A DNA stretch of 64,000 nucleotides from Liolophura sinensis (lineage: Eukaryota; Mollusca; Polyplacophora; Chitonida; Chitonidae), in assembly GCF_032854445.1 (NCBI RefSeq), contig NC_088300.1, forward strand, positions 58,254,984 to 58,318,983, written 5' to 3'. Every line of letters starts with the position of its first letter. The first letter of the stretch is position 1. The notes beneath the pieces were generated by a model. That model was not told the origin of the DNA and ran no database searches. It saw nothing but the letters and a program-made list of their open reading frames with translations. A program made the position numbers and the translations under genes. Shown here in pieces: positions 22,301 through 33,811 of this stretch.

Positions 22301-25293
22301 GTCAAGAATATTTCACTAATACGAGGGCGACCAGCATTATGGTGGGAGGAAACAGTGCAGATTCTAGGGAAAAGCCAAGACCATCCGCAGGTTGCTGGAA
22401 GACCTTCCCACCGGAGAGGAAACTAGCATGAGCTGGACTTGAACTCATAGCATTGGTGAGAGGATCAAGGGTCATTACCCCATGTTGTCTGTTCGCAGAA
22501 ACACTAGTATAGGCTGTGTTACTACGTGGAGTTTGTTCTAACCGTAAACAAATTACTCTCAACACTCATTCCCAAGCATGTCACTTGTTTTGGAAAAATC
22601 ATCACGTCATCTGAGGCAATAAAATCTTGGCATCGGAACTGAGCTTAACTGATGCAGTTTAACATCATGAATTAGAAAAAGTGTTCTAGTTTGATTTTCT
22701 TTGCAAGAATATGGACTTCCAACATATCCATGTGTAGAGCTTGTATTGTTACCTAATTTTGGCAATGAGCATGACTGCTTTTACAGGCGGTTGAATATAG
22801 GCTATTCTCTAAAAGAAATCGACTACAGAACACATTATATTGCACCATGTGTCACACGTTGATATTAATGCATACTGGATTACATGTTACTTTAGATCAA
22901 ATAATACATGGTATTGAATTATATGTCAGACATTAGTACCCAAGCACACAGCGGTACAAGAATTTTATAAGAGCATATGGCATTGTCTCATACACAACAC
23001 TGCCACAACATTCAAGCATACTTCATATCACACTGTTGTGTTAATACATACATTAATACATGTAATACATAGGCCATATATGGTTAGATTCACGCTCACT
23101 GTGGTACATTTTGTTGTATTAGACCTTTTGTCATTACCATAGTCCACATTATGATATCCAAGCATAGTGTAATACACCATATGTTTTATATCATGTGTCT
23201 TGGAGCAACCCCAAAAATTAATATAGGGCGGTTGAGTTCAAATCATAAAGTGATCCAAGCGATAAACAATTTAAATAGCTGAGCTACCGAATATTTATTC
23301 AAATGCTTTCCGTTTATGGATACTTCGAATAAATCCGTCTATTTGTTGAACACAAATACATGTATTACTAAAACAAATTCTCGTCCATACTACTCGGCAG
23401 TGTCGAACTCATTCTACGCTGTCTAAAAGCTGTTAAAATAAACTTATTTACTGAATAAATTTTACACTTGACACGCAAAGAAAACTTACATTTAAAGTAC
23501 TGTAATCTTACACTTTCTTGAGAACTATACTTAAAATAACTCCTTGTTTCAACGGAAATATGACATATGTGAAAGTCCATGTTGGGCATATTACCATGCA
23601 ACACTCACAAAAATCAAAAACATACGGAACAACCTGTGAAACGGGCAATTTAATTTACCTCCAACAGTCAGAACGATCCAGGTTTCGCTGACGAGTCTAT
23701 GAACCGATAAGAACTTGAAACATCAGGATGTTAATATTGATACAGGCTGACACTTTTGTTGCTTTTTTATGTTGCAGTTTATGATTCGGCGGATATATTA
23801 CAGTATTATGTCGATAAGACGAAACCGAATCAGAGAGAGCATATCGTACCTACACAAGACATTGGCACGTTTCCAGCTTCTTTTCAAGGTAATGATAATA
23901 ATCCTTGATGGGCCAAGAGTCTATTCATTCCCGAGGCTTGATATTCTGGGTGGACTCTAATAACCTGCCAGGGGAGATATAAAACGTCTCTTCAAAACAC
24001 ACACTGAGTCATCCATCAAACCTCCCACTGTCAGTGGTTGCAGAAAACATGAGTTTTAGAAGTGATAAATTGTGTTCCTTGATGCCGCCTGTAACATTAT
24101 TAACTGTGGTATACGTTGGCAAGGTGTTGGTTCATAGCTTCAGAATTTCAGTAATTGATCTCCTTTACGCATTGAAGATTACATTTGTAAACCCGCATTG
24201 GTGGCATTTTGTTGTCTTGACTTTCTGGTGTAAAAAAACAAACAAAAAAACATCTGGTTTCAACTTCTATTCTAAATTTTATTGGCAATATATCAGCATT
24301 TATCTTTTTGTGTTACAAAATAGCAACAGCGGAAACCAGCAATCGTCGTCATATATATATACGCATAATAAACTTTTGATTCTAAGATGACTTATGTTTA
24401 ATGTTCTCTGGGTTAAAGTAATCCACACTCAAACTGTATATAATCATTTGCTCATTTAAGCCTTTTCGACGATGTTCTGTGTGGAAACAAATTACATATT
24501 ACACATGTAGAACAAGAGAATAATTGTCAGTCCAGCTTTAAACCGATACGAACCAATCCGGTCGTTGTGCGTTCAAGTCCAGCTCATGCTGGCTCCGGCC
24601 ATACATAGGAAGGTCTGTCAGCTACTTGCGAAAGGACGTGAGTGTCCCCCTTTCTCTGTCCGGTTTCCTAACACCATCATTCTAATGAGTACGGCGTAAA
24701 ACACCAGTCAAATAAATAATTAAAACCGATAGGACATTTCGCCAGATAGATACCACATTAAGACCGTAGCTTAAATACGTCTGTGTTTGACTTTAAACTC
24801 GACAAGATCCGGGGATAATGAATTAAAATTTTTTAGACAGGACTGTACGTTTCATAGTACAAGTGATATACAAATGCCAGAAGAAAAAACGTTTAGAGTT
24901 TTTCTTTCGAAGGCCCACAAAATTGAGGTTACCATCAGCTTTATAACAGTGTTACAGACTTCACATCCTTTGCAGCTCTGTCTTACCGCTACATATGGAT
25001 CTACATATATATGTTCTTACTGATCATATTAAATTTTAAGTGTATCACTGGTTTGTTTTTATATATTTGAACTGTTAAACCATTTGTTCTGGTATAACTT
25101 TTTGTTAATTTTCCCTTTTTGTTTTGCTTTTTTTTATTCTAACTTTATATTTATTTATTTTTTAGATGTGATAATTCCCGCTAAGAGAGGCCCCAGCGCT
25201 CAGACATCGTGCCCCCCAGGTATCAGCGAGAGGGAATGTAACTATGAGTTGATGGCCGTATGGATACGCATGCTCATGAAGGAGAACCAGTGA
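19345..25293 (+). CDS. Small secreted peptide precursor (three coding exons), family not assigned
   Basis: Exons 19345-19471, 23778-23888 and 25166-25293 join with matching phase 1 at both junctions and good GT/AG sites, giving 121 residues. The first ATG sits four bases after an acceptor (CTCATTTCAG). Residues 1-31 look like a signal peptide with the hydrophobic core VLTAVLLVLIMCLL, so the product should enter the secretory pathway. The middle exon encodes an acidic/polar segment (DSADILQYYVDKTK). The last exon has a dibasic KR at 86-87, then a segment with two cysteines (C95 in SCPPGIS and C104 in RECNYEL) that ends AVWIRMLMKENQ. Signal peptide, convertase site and Cys pair suggest a neuropeptide or hormone precursor. 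No amidation signal (GKR) is seen. I cannot name the family; a small secreted protein is the alternative. It could be regulated by the distant CRE/TATA region. Confidence 0.65.
19650..19745 (+). repeat. Family B SINE 3' tail
   Basis: GAATGAGTGAAATATTCCTG, GAGTATGGCTTAAAACTAC and an AATAAAT-like tail match the SINE 3' end. The head is missing. It is intronic to the peptide gene. Confidence 0.6.
20065..20335 (-). repeat. Family B SINE, near full length (reverse orientation)
   Basis: On the plus strand it runs from GGTGTTTTACGCCGTAATC through GGCAGCATTATGGTAGGAGA to CAGCCACGGAGGC. That is the complete SINE read backwards, including the reversed tRNA-like head. It lies in intron 1 of the peptide coding region. 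Confidence 0.85.
21740..23190. repeat. Decayed mosaic of CACATTATATTaCACCATGTG-type repeats
   Basis: CACATTATATTACACCATGT near 21778 recurs as CACATTATATTGCACCATGT near 22833. Related phrases (CCCAAGCACAC, CCAAGCATA, ATTACATGT) recur through the interval. This looks like an old satellite or several overlapping repeat insertions, interrupted by a SINE. No exon is recognised inside. Confidence 0.45.
22263..22475 (-). repeat. Family B SINE (reverse orientation)
   Basis: GATGGGTGTTTTACACCGTG, GACCAGCATTATGGTGGGAG and AAACTAGCATGAGCTGGACT match the SINE body. The reversed tRNA-like head is partly lost. Confidence 0.85.
24540..24715 (+). repeat. Family B SINE (partial)
   Basis: GTTCAAGTCCAGCTCATGCT, then GTACGGCGTAAAACACCAGT and AATAAATAAT. 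The first part of the tRNA-like head is missing. It lies in the last intron of the peptide gene. Confidence 0.8.
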
Positions 25294-25782
25294 GAAGCGA
25301 GCCTGGATAACTCACCGGGACTTCTGTTGGCATCATGGGGAATTTGTCCTCAAACTTCAGAACAACCAAACAGTTTTGTCATGCATCAGGACACTTTATT
25401 TTGTTTTGGACTTATACACATTTGTACTGGCAACATAGATCGCAATGTGTAGAAGTGGCATTGGAACTTAAACCCTCAAATGCCATCCAATCTGAAAATG
25501 CCACAATTGCATTGTTCATGTACTGCGAAATCCCGTTTCTCAGTTTGAACCCATAAACACGAATCTATCTGCTAAGATGCATGTCTCGCTTTAAAGCATG
25601 ATTTCGCCACGCATGAATGTCACGCCCCATCAACGAGATTTGGTACATCGCCTGAAGTATTTGGTTGTACACTTACTCCCAGTTACCCATACTTCTATAA
25701 AGACCTTATTGGTTTGTATTGCAGGCTGAGATGGCAGGCTTGTATGGTAAGAGATGCTTGAAAATGGCCTTTACAGAACCTC

Positions 25783-25788
25783 AATAAA
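25783..25788 (+). terminator. Poly(A) signal candidate AATAAA, peptide-precursor gene
   Basis: The first canonical AATAAA I noticed downstream of the stop codon, giving a 3'UTR of about 500 nt. Confidence 0.4.
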
Positions 25789-26239
25789 ATGTGTTATAAT
25801 GTTGCAACATCGTCGAACGGGTTGCTACATTCTTCAAGTGGTGGCAAATGAGCTACATGCAGGCCATTTTCTACAAGTTATTACATTCAGTTTTCATCGT
25901 TACACCCGCCAATATTCAGTCACTTTTAACCTCTTTCCACATCAGCCTTAATTTGCTCTTTAATCGACTCTAACAGTTGAAGGATTTTCAAAATGACAAT
26001 ATGCTGTTCTTCTGTGCTTATGAATAAAACTTCTTATTTTATACTAGTTTTCTATATTGCCTGTAGGTCGATGTATTGGAACACGTTTGTTCGCCAACAA
26101 TTACACCAACACCGTAGAGAGCAGTTTGTCCAGAGGCCATTTACGTCTAAGCGATGGTTGAATTCTTTGTCTTCGAACATTATGTTGTTCACATCTGTTC
26201 TTCAGGCGGGTAAAAGTTGACAAAGGTTGTGGTTTATTC

Positions 26240-26325
26240 CGGTTTTTCCACCCATAAAACAGACCGCCATATAAATGAAAAATTCTTGAGTATGACGTTT
26301 TAACAACAATGAAATAATTACATCA
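26240..26325 (+). repeat. Family B SINE 3' fragment, diverged
   Basis: TTTTTCCACCCATAAAACAG, AATGAAAAATTCTTGAGTAT and an AACAATGAAATAA tail resemble the SINE 3' end. Confidence 0.5.
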
Positions 26326-26479
26326 AACCCACAGTGCATTACCGGATTCCAGCCCATTATCATAACTCTATAATGATAATTTGCTCGCGCTTTTGTGGTT
26401 TGATCGCGCACAATCATGCAATAGCAATCTTAAAAACAAAACGACCAACTATAAGTTCACTCAGACATAAAACTCTTGT

Positions 26480-26485
26480 TTTATT
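26480..26485 (-). terminator. Poly(A) signal candidate for CDC25 (AATAAA on minus strand)
   Basis: TTTATT on the plus strand, about 235 bp past the CDC25 stop codon in the direction of transcription. Confidence 0.4.
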
Positions 26486-26719
26486 TGTCTCAGCGTTAAC
26501 TTCATTTAACTCAACTCCGAAAAAGTTAACATTAGCCACCAGTACGACATAGGCGAATCGTGGATTAAACAAAGATACCAGTATAAGCTCGTGTTTCATA
26601 CTGGGTGTATAAGTAACAACACAGCTGTAGAATAACGTACATGTCAATAAATAAATAAAGCACTGAGACAGGCTAAGACATTCCACAGACTAAACTCGCC
26701 TGTTTCACTCACATTTTAA

Positions 26720-29700
26720 CTAAAAACCAAACACAGACCGACTTTTCTTGTCTCCTGACCAAGATTTAGATTTGGTGCGGAACTTGCGCATGTCCTCTTT
26801 GTGGCCGGCGTCATGCATGGGGACGTAACTCGGAGGTGTGCACATATCCTAAAAGACGAAAGTGTATTCGGTTTATAAATGGATAGATAAAACTTTGACG
26901 ATTTAATGATAAACTCCTTAAATGGTTCATTAATTTAGTTGGTGGAAACAGAAAAAAAATTCACTCGTTTTAGAACGTCTTCATTATCTTCGAAAGAAAA
27001 AAACTAGGGACAACATTGTCCCTCTCACAATACCTGTCAAGCGCATACAGATTGGTAGTGAAATCATTAAGAATATTTTAACACATCAGCAATACTCAAC
27101 GGTCCAAAATGATGATGTGAGTGAATTCTGATAGCCTGAATAGTTTCCACTGAACAGCTTGTTAACATTTCAAAGCAGGTAAACGCTTTGTCGCACAAGT
27201 CATGCAGAGAAAAGCCAATCTAAGTTCACTAACGTCACGGGTACTAGTATATGCCGTCGTTGTATTTGGAACTTTTTGACAACTCCATTCCTGGACTGCC
27301 TGCTGAACGGCAAGTATCGCGAGGTTTTATGGGACTAAAAATCAATTACGATTTAGATGACTACGTAATGACCGGTCCTTCTGATGACAGAGTGCTTCGC
27401 CTACCTTTTGACTTCTGAAGAAATTTTTATAACCGCCGTCCAGTAAATACATTTCTGGGTAAAACAGTTTAGGGTAACATTCCTTATTAGCATCCCTGTC
27501 CATTTTTCGAAGAAATCTCGATCTGAAGAAGAAATGGAAATAAATAAATTTTACGGTATTAAATACAGTACGCCTTGTACAAGTAGTCCAACACCATCAA
27601 ACTCAAGGTTGACAAAATAAAAAGAAAACTTATGTAAATTTTTTACTTGACATGTTGACATGTTTACGCATCATTTTTCTTGACTCTGCGAAGGTCACAC
27701 GTCATGTACAGTGATCAAAAGTGTCTTGGTAAATTCAGTCGCGAAAAATATCTCTTGGGACTGTCAGTCGCGGGATATATGTTACTTATAATTCAATAAA
27801 TCTCTGTGTTTATTGAATTTCTCTTAACAGAGACAAGTCTGTAATCGGACGAAACATCATCAAATAACAGTCCAGCAAAACTATGCACCTGATTCCAGAT
27901 TAAAGGACAGACAAGGGTTTATACGAATCAACTGGAATCTTCCTGCATATGTGACTATGTAACGAGGGTCTGACCGTGTATGGGAAATACTTACAACTTA
28001 GGTGCTCTCTCTGAAGAAAATTCGCAGTGGAATATCAACACGAAACGCTTCCCACTATTTTCGTTAGGACGAGAATGTTTTGCCATGAAAAGTTCTAAAA
28101 CACCGTCTTTTGTGAAGCAGTTAATAGCACCCTGAAATAACAATACAGCAAAAAATTTTACCACAGTGGCATGGTTCATGTTCGGACATGATTTTAAATC
28201 CCGTCATTGTTATTCTCCAAATATAAGGTAAATAGCATTTGTATATTTCATTTCCATTTAGTTGCCATAAAACTCGAAACATTTATATTTCTGCATACTA
28301 ATTAGCGAGATTAAAGTTAAAAATTTTGAACTCGTTCTATCTCAAAATTGCAGATGTGAAAGGTGAGATGTGTAATACTGAATCTTTATTAAAGGAATAC
28401 TGGTACCATAGCATGGTAATTCACCTTTATATGTCCTCCTGTGTATTCATACGGGTACCTGCAGTCAACGATAACAGCTTTCTCAATAGTCTCCGAATAC
28501 TCGAGATTGATGACACGTGACAGAGTTTCTGGAGTTATGGAGTGGAGGTCTCGGTGTTTTCCGTCTACGGTCGGCAGACATAGCCTCCTGCAGTTGTCTC
28601 CCGTCCTGGCTTCGTCATCGGAGCCTATATAAGATCATCGGATATAATAGTTAATTGAAAAACGTTAATTACTGATGATTTAGAACATGTCAGTATTGTG
28701 TGGTATGTGGTTTACACACCGAGAAGAAAGAAATTATTAACAAAGTTGATTTGTTAGTAATTTGAGTATGTGTAACACGGGGAATTAGTTGGTTGAAACT
28801 TTCGTTTGTTTTATTAATATAAGGCCTGTTACCTAAGATTGATTATAAGCGCAATAGCGATTGGGCGAAAAACGTCAGCCGACTCAAAGCGAGTGTATAA
28901 TTTTTGAGTACTCTATCTTAAATATTGTCTCCACTAAATTTCGTGAAACATCTGAATCACTGTGAAAAGATACCCTTAAAGAGTTAAAGAATCGACACTG
29001 ATTGACAGTGGGGAAAGGGTTTCATGGAATAAGTTTTTGCACCCTTGGTTACACTTGAATAAATGTAACATACCTAAAATTCAGCTTAGTCAAGGCATAG
29101 CCTGGTCTTCCCTATCCCTCACACCAGCTAATCAGAATCGATTCTGTATCTCTTTAAATGTACAAATGGGTAACTGTCTCAATAGATTGTCATACCGACA
29201 AGTATGACACCAGACATGGCACAATACATGACACCGGACATGACACTGCATGTAATATCCTTATGCTTAACACCAAACCAGGAAGTATACAAAGATCGCC
29301 CATTTTACCAGCTTTGACATGCGCGACATGTTTGAACCGGTGTATTCCGGTCATACTCTCTGTACCGAGGCTAGTCCTTTACACCGTCGTGGCATGAGAG
29401 AAATAATGTTGAAAGTGACACTAGAAACAAAGAAATTTTTTTGTTACTATCTCTGAACACTTGCAAACACAAGACTATCCGTCCCTCACCACTGTCTGAG
29501 TTAGTCAGGTAGGAAGGCCTGAGCATTGATGACGTTTCTCTTAATGGCTGCTGCTTGCATGAGGTGTCTAGAGACTTGTGTCGTCTGAATCTGCCGGAAC
29601 ACACTCGTCTTTTTCGAGCAGGAGAACACACGTCACTGTAAGTTGGCCGTTCCCTCTTCAGACGAAGACACTGTTTTCTCTTCTCCTTCTCACAAACACC

Positions 29701-32700
29701 AACCTGAAGTGTAGATCGAGTGTAATCATCAACAAATTTAAAACTCATGCAAAGAAGTGTTTCCATTTCCTTGGATACTTTTTCTTTATTTCTGATTTCA
29801 CCAGGTAGAAGCCGTATATCGTGCGATTTAAACTTGAATGTACGGATTTTTCTAACGTTGTATCAGTGTAACTACTGGTGAGGAGAAATGTCATTCAGGA
29901 GTTTACGCTTGAACATTTGCCGTGCAATTTAACCGTGAAACGAACAAAAAAAGGAAAGGAAAAGAAAAGACAGCGGTTAAAAAAGGTTTTTTTTTTGTCG
30001 CTTTGAGATTAATTTTTGAAGATATACAGCTCACTGATATCATTTACCATGTAAACGTACCTCGTGATTTTCTTTGGATTCTTTTACTATAGTGCTATCA
30101 GGATCGCTAGGGGTCTCCTACAATCACAATTCAGACATTTGAGAAACACAATTTACTCATTTGAACATTTATCACTGTATAAAATGTTGAATGCCTCTCT
30201 TGATTTCTTGTCCATTTTAATACGCTTACTTTCTTTCTTGTCACACACTAAAGGTTGGCTCAGAAACGAAATTGAATTACTATAAAAACATGAGCAATTA
30301 AACCAAAACTGTTATAATACCTTTGTAAATGCATATGCTTCTGACACTTCTTGTTGGAAAACTGGAAACAACAGATTTTCACATCGGCCATTTTCGGTGA
30401 AAAGAGGAAAACTCCGCACGGGCAAATCGAGATTGTCAACCTCTTCAATGTCATTGCCCATGCCCACTCCACTGTCACGTGACTCTTCATCTTCAAACAA
30501 ACGAGTCCTCAGAGCGGTATCTTTGTCCAAAGTCGGTGTTTCTGACTGGTAGAAATTGCTATATTCTTCATCCGAATCGAACAGCAACTGTGTCTTCCAT
30601 CGTGAGGACTGAACCGAAATATTACAAAAGTGAATGGTAAAATGAAATACAGTTTTTGCATTATGCTGATTGCGGATTATGTACGGGTTATCAAGAGTTA
30701 ATCCTACTTGGCATGATCACTTGCACTAAGGTTATCGGCGCCAATAACATCCATGGAACAAACAAACTACATCTTGAGTACATTGTGGATGGCCCTGGGT
30801 TTCCCGGGTTTTGACCGGTTTCCGCCACCATAATGCTGGCGGCTGTGGTATAAGTGAAATATTCTTGAGTATGGGTTAAAACACCAATCAAATAAAAATA
30901 AATAAGTACATTTACGATTCCAGGGGCCCGTTCTACGAAGCACTTACACAGCGAGTGGCGTAATTTCCATGACAACATACAGTGAAGAGATACATCACCA
31001 CGATAAATGCACTTGAGGCAGTTGTGCGACCGCTTTGTAGAACGGGACCGAGGAAGGCGTCATATTTCATTTGGTTATTAAAAACTTGGCCATTCATATT
31101 CACGCTCTTATACCTTTGTCTCTGTAGGTACACACAAGCTGAGTTAAAAGGGCACAGGTAAAGTAAATTGATGACAATTTTGCCGCATTCACAGTTGAAA
31201 AGTGTAAATAGAAGATGTATTATATGTGATGACTGGCTTGTTGTTTCATAAATATCATATGACAAGTTTCATACTTCATTAAAATATCTTCTATGGCCCA
31301 TACTTAATCCGGATCTTCAAATTCGCAAAAAAAACATGTTTCTAGCCAAACTAAAGCCATAATTCACCCTTTTGGAGAATCCTACAACTTGATTGATGTA
31401 CGGTCAATAACTGGTAGAGCCGAAATTGCTTCCTTTTTACTTTATCACCTTTCATACTACCTATCAGCGAATAAAATACCCTGAACTAATGTAAAATAGA
31501 GGTCTGCTGGATATTGATTTCACGTTAGAGACAACGCTCCGGCGGAGTCATAATATTAAAGACGACAGTGATATATACTTACAGGTGGGGTGTTTTCAAC
31601 TTCTACCGACTCTAGTCTAAAAAAGAGTAAAACAGAGGCGAAATAAGGCTTAAGTGAACTTTCTTAACTTCATTATATATTACTTCTAATAAAATACAAA
31701 ATTACAACCTGCATGGTTTGACTATACTCAATAGAAACAAGATGACAAAAACTACATACATCTTGAAGTATGAGCGAATATATATATACGTAGAAAACAA
31801 AAAACAATAACTTATTCATAATGTAACAAATATCACCTCCTGTTGCTTCTATTTTGTTCACTGGTTATTCATTATAAATATATTTCAATATAAATAATGT
31901 TAGTATCATAATTTTGTAAGGAGTTGGGTGGCTTCAAAGAAGGGAGGTACACAAATAGTCAACCGTGTGTTAGTGTCAAAAACATGAAGTCCTGTGATGT
32001 GTATACTTGTATACTATATTCACAACCTATATTAACACCTCTGAAATGAAATGCACATAAAATGATTTCATTATTTCCACTATTTCTCAGCTTCATGCAA
32101 ATCACACACTTCGTTCGCGTCTTCTACGTTTGAGTACATTCTGAATAGGTGCGCAGCCTGTAACACCTTCCGTGGTTACCAAAAATTTTGGCCGGGCACA
32201 ATGCAAAATAGGCAAGCTTGGCCAAATGTAAAGCGGACTTTACAAGGACATTTCTACAAATACATTCATAGCAAAAACTAACAGAATTTTAGAAAACTTG
32301 TCGCAGTTCGTTGAATCAGGTGATGCTTTCGGAGAGGTGGGGAAGAGAGTACGCCTTTACACAGCTTACTATATAACATATGCTCTCCCACAGCCGAACC
32401 TCAGTAAAGATTTCTGTCGCACCTGCAACCCTAGACGTCATGGGGGAATTTCGCTAACAGCTGTCATAAAATAGTCAGCTTAATAAAATTCCCCCTCACA
32501 GCCAGGCACATGTGAATTTTTCTGTGTACCAGGAACCCTGATGAGTTCACACAAATGGTTCTCAGCTCTTATGTTTTTTTATGTGTTGCTGACATCTGGG
32601 ATTAACCCCTCACGAGCTCCCGCGAATTTCACCTGTATACATGTAGGTATAGGGAACAATCTTCCATGCGTTTTTCGAATACGCGTTCGCCTTAAAATGT

Positions 32701-33811
32701 TCGTTGCGATAAAAGATGATGATACTATGTGCGCACATCTCATCATTTACGTACATTTATGGTTTTTTACAGTGTGTTCGCCATTTCTGGTGCCTAAAGT
32801 GTTGTTTTATTTCAAAAATTGGCTTTTGAAGGTCGTGTAGTAGAACCATCTACTCACTGCATGAGCCAAATGAATCAGATTCGCCACATTTCTATTTTCT
32901 TGCTTTTCATTTTGACAAACATCTCATTTCACTTACTTCATCGTAACAGCAAACTACGCATGTTTCTTGGAACCCTTGGGCACGAACATTCAATATCAAA
33001 AAACGTACACAAAAGGTTAATTAGTAGAAGTATGACAGTTTTGACTAGATGGAATGCAGCGTAAGGTGGAATAACCGATAAGCAGAACAATTGCCCGGAG
33101 TCATTGTACATGCATGCGTATATAAAGCACGCTGTCAGACACAAATAAGACATCTCTGTAGCGTATTACATCTATACAGATATTCACCTAGCATGGCCAC
33201 GGATATTATCCCCGGGAGAATGGACCTTGGTCGACATCTCGTAACTGAAATAAAGCCAAGTAAAGGCTGAATTGATGGCAATAATACAGTACATAGAACT
33301 GTCTAGTACATATTGCCCGAAATAGGCAAGCTTATACATTTTGTTTAAGTGACATTTGAACGCAAATACAGGTTGTAATAAGGCAGGTGTCGCTTTTTGA
33401 ATAAGTCATATTTGTATTTATGATGTCACAAGATGTTATACTGAATTCTATCGAGATTATTAAAACCAAAACACACAAACTGTCAGCAATATTACGTGAC
33501 TATCGAAAAGTACATTTGTGTCAGTGCTCCTCTTACACCTTTATTGATATTAATAGTGGAAGTTTGTTCTTGTAGCTAAGCAGCCTGTAAAGTCAAACTG
33601 GGATTTATAATGTCATAAGGCTGTTTTACTATATATTCCATCGCTATCGAAAAGTACAATTGTACAAGAGCTTCTCTTACACGTTTATTCACATTAATAA
33701 AAAAGTTTGTTGTAACTTTGCAGTCTCTTGAGCCGACATATAATATACAAGACTTACCTCTTTGTGACTTTGACGTCCAACCAATGTTTTCGTACAGGTT
33801 CGCAATTATGT
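26720..33811 (-). CDS. CDC25: CDC25 dual-specificity (M-phase inducer) phosphatase, N-terminus incomplete
   Basis: Exons in transcript order: 33811-33758, 31616-31583, 30608-30321, 29703-29490, 28624-28425, 28131-27995, 27522-27405, 26848-26720 (stop). All junction phases agree. CDC25 removes inhibitory phosphates from Cdk1/Cdk2 and so triggers cell-cycle transitions. The rhodanese-fold domain is complete: [28 protein letters not shown], catalytic HCEFSSER (Cys nucleophile and CX5R loop), [20 protein letters not shown] and a C-terminal [13 protein letters not shown] tail. The N-terminal regulatory half holds a DSGVGMG stretch like the beta-TrCP degron of vertebrate CDC25A, possible Cdk sites ([16 protein letters not shown]) and a basic RRHKSLD that could bind 14-3-3 when phosphorylated; these roles are inferred. 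The 33811 exon fits only by phase. No start codon is found, so upstream exon(s) are missing. Confidence 0.9.
27995..28131 (-). CDS. CDC25: CDC25 catalytic exon
   Basis: This exon carries the active-site loop HCEFSSER, encoded at 28029-28006, with the nucleophilic Cys, the acidic Glu next to it and the phosphate-binding Arg all present. It is flanked by TTATTTCAG and GTAAGT and ends in phase 2. The predicted enzyme should therefore be active. Confidence 0.93.
30785..30905 (+). repeat. Family B SINE 3' half, in a CDC25 intron
   Basis: GGCCCTGGGTTTCCCGGGTT, CACCATAATGCTGGCGGCTG, GTGAAATATTCTTGAGTATG and an AATCAAATAAAAATAAATAA tail. Confidence 0.85.
30923..31050. mobile_element. Short MITE-like element with ~18-bp inverted ends
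   Basis: The left end GGGCCCGTTCTACGAAGC and right end GCTTTGTAGAACGGGACC are inverted copies with two or three mismatches, enclosing about 90 bp without coding capacity. It follows directly after a SINE. A clear target-site duplication was not found. A similar element type with TTTCATGAA ends lies at 60823-60952. Confidence 0.6.
33499..33740. repeat. Imperfect duplication, CDC25 intron 1
   Basis: CTATCGAAAAGTACA followed by CTCTTACAC, TTTATT and TTAATA occurs at 33499 and again about 144 bp later, with many differences. Upstream phrases (TTTATGATGTCA, TTTATAATGTCA) extend the similarity. It is an old tandem duplication. Confidence 0.55.
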
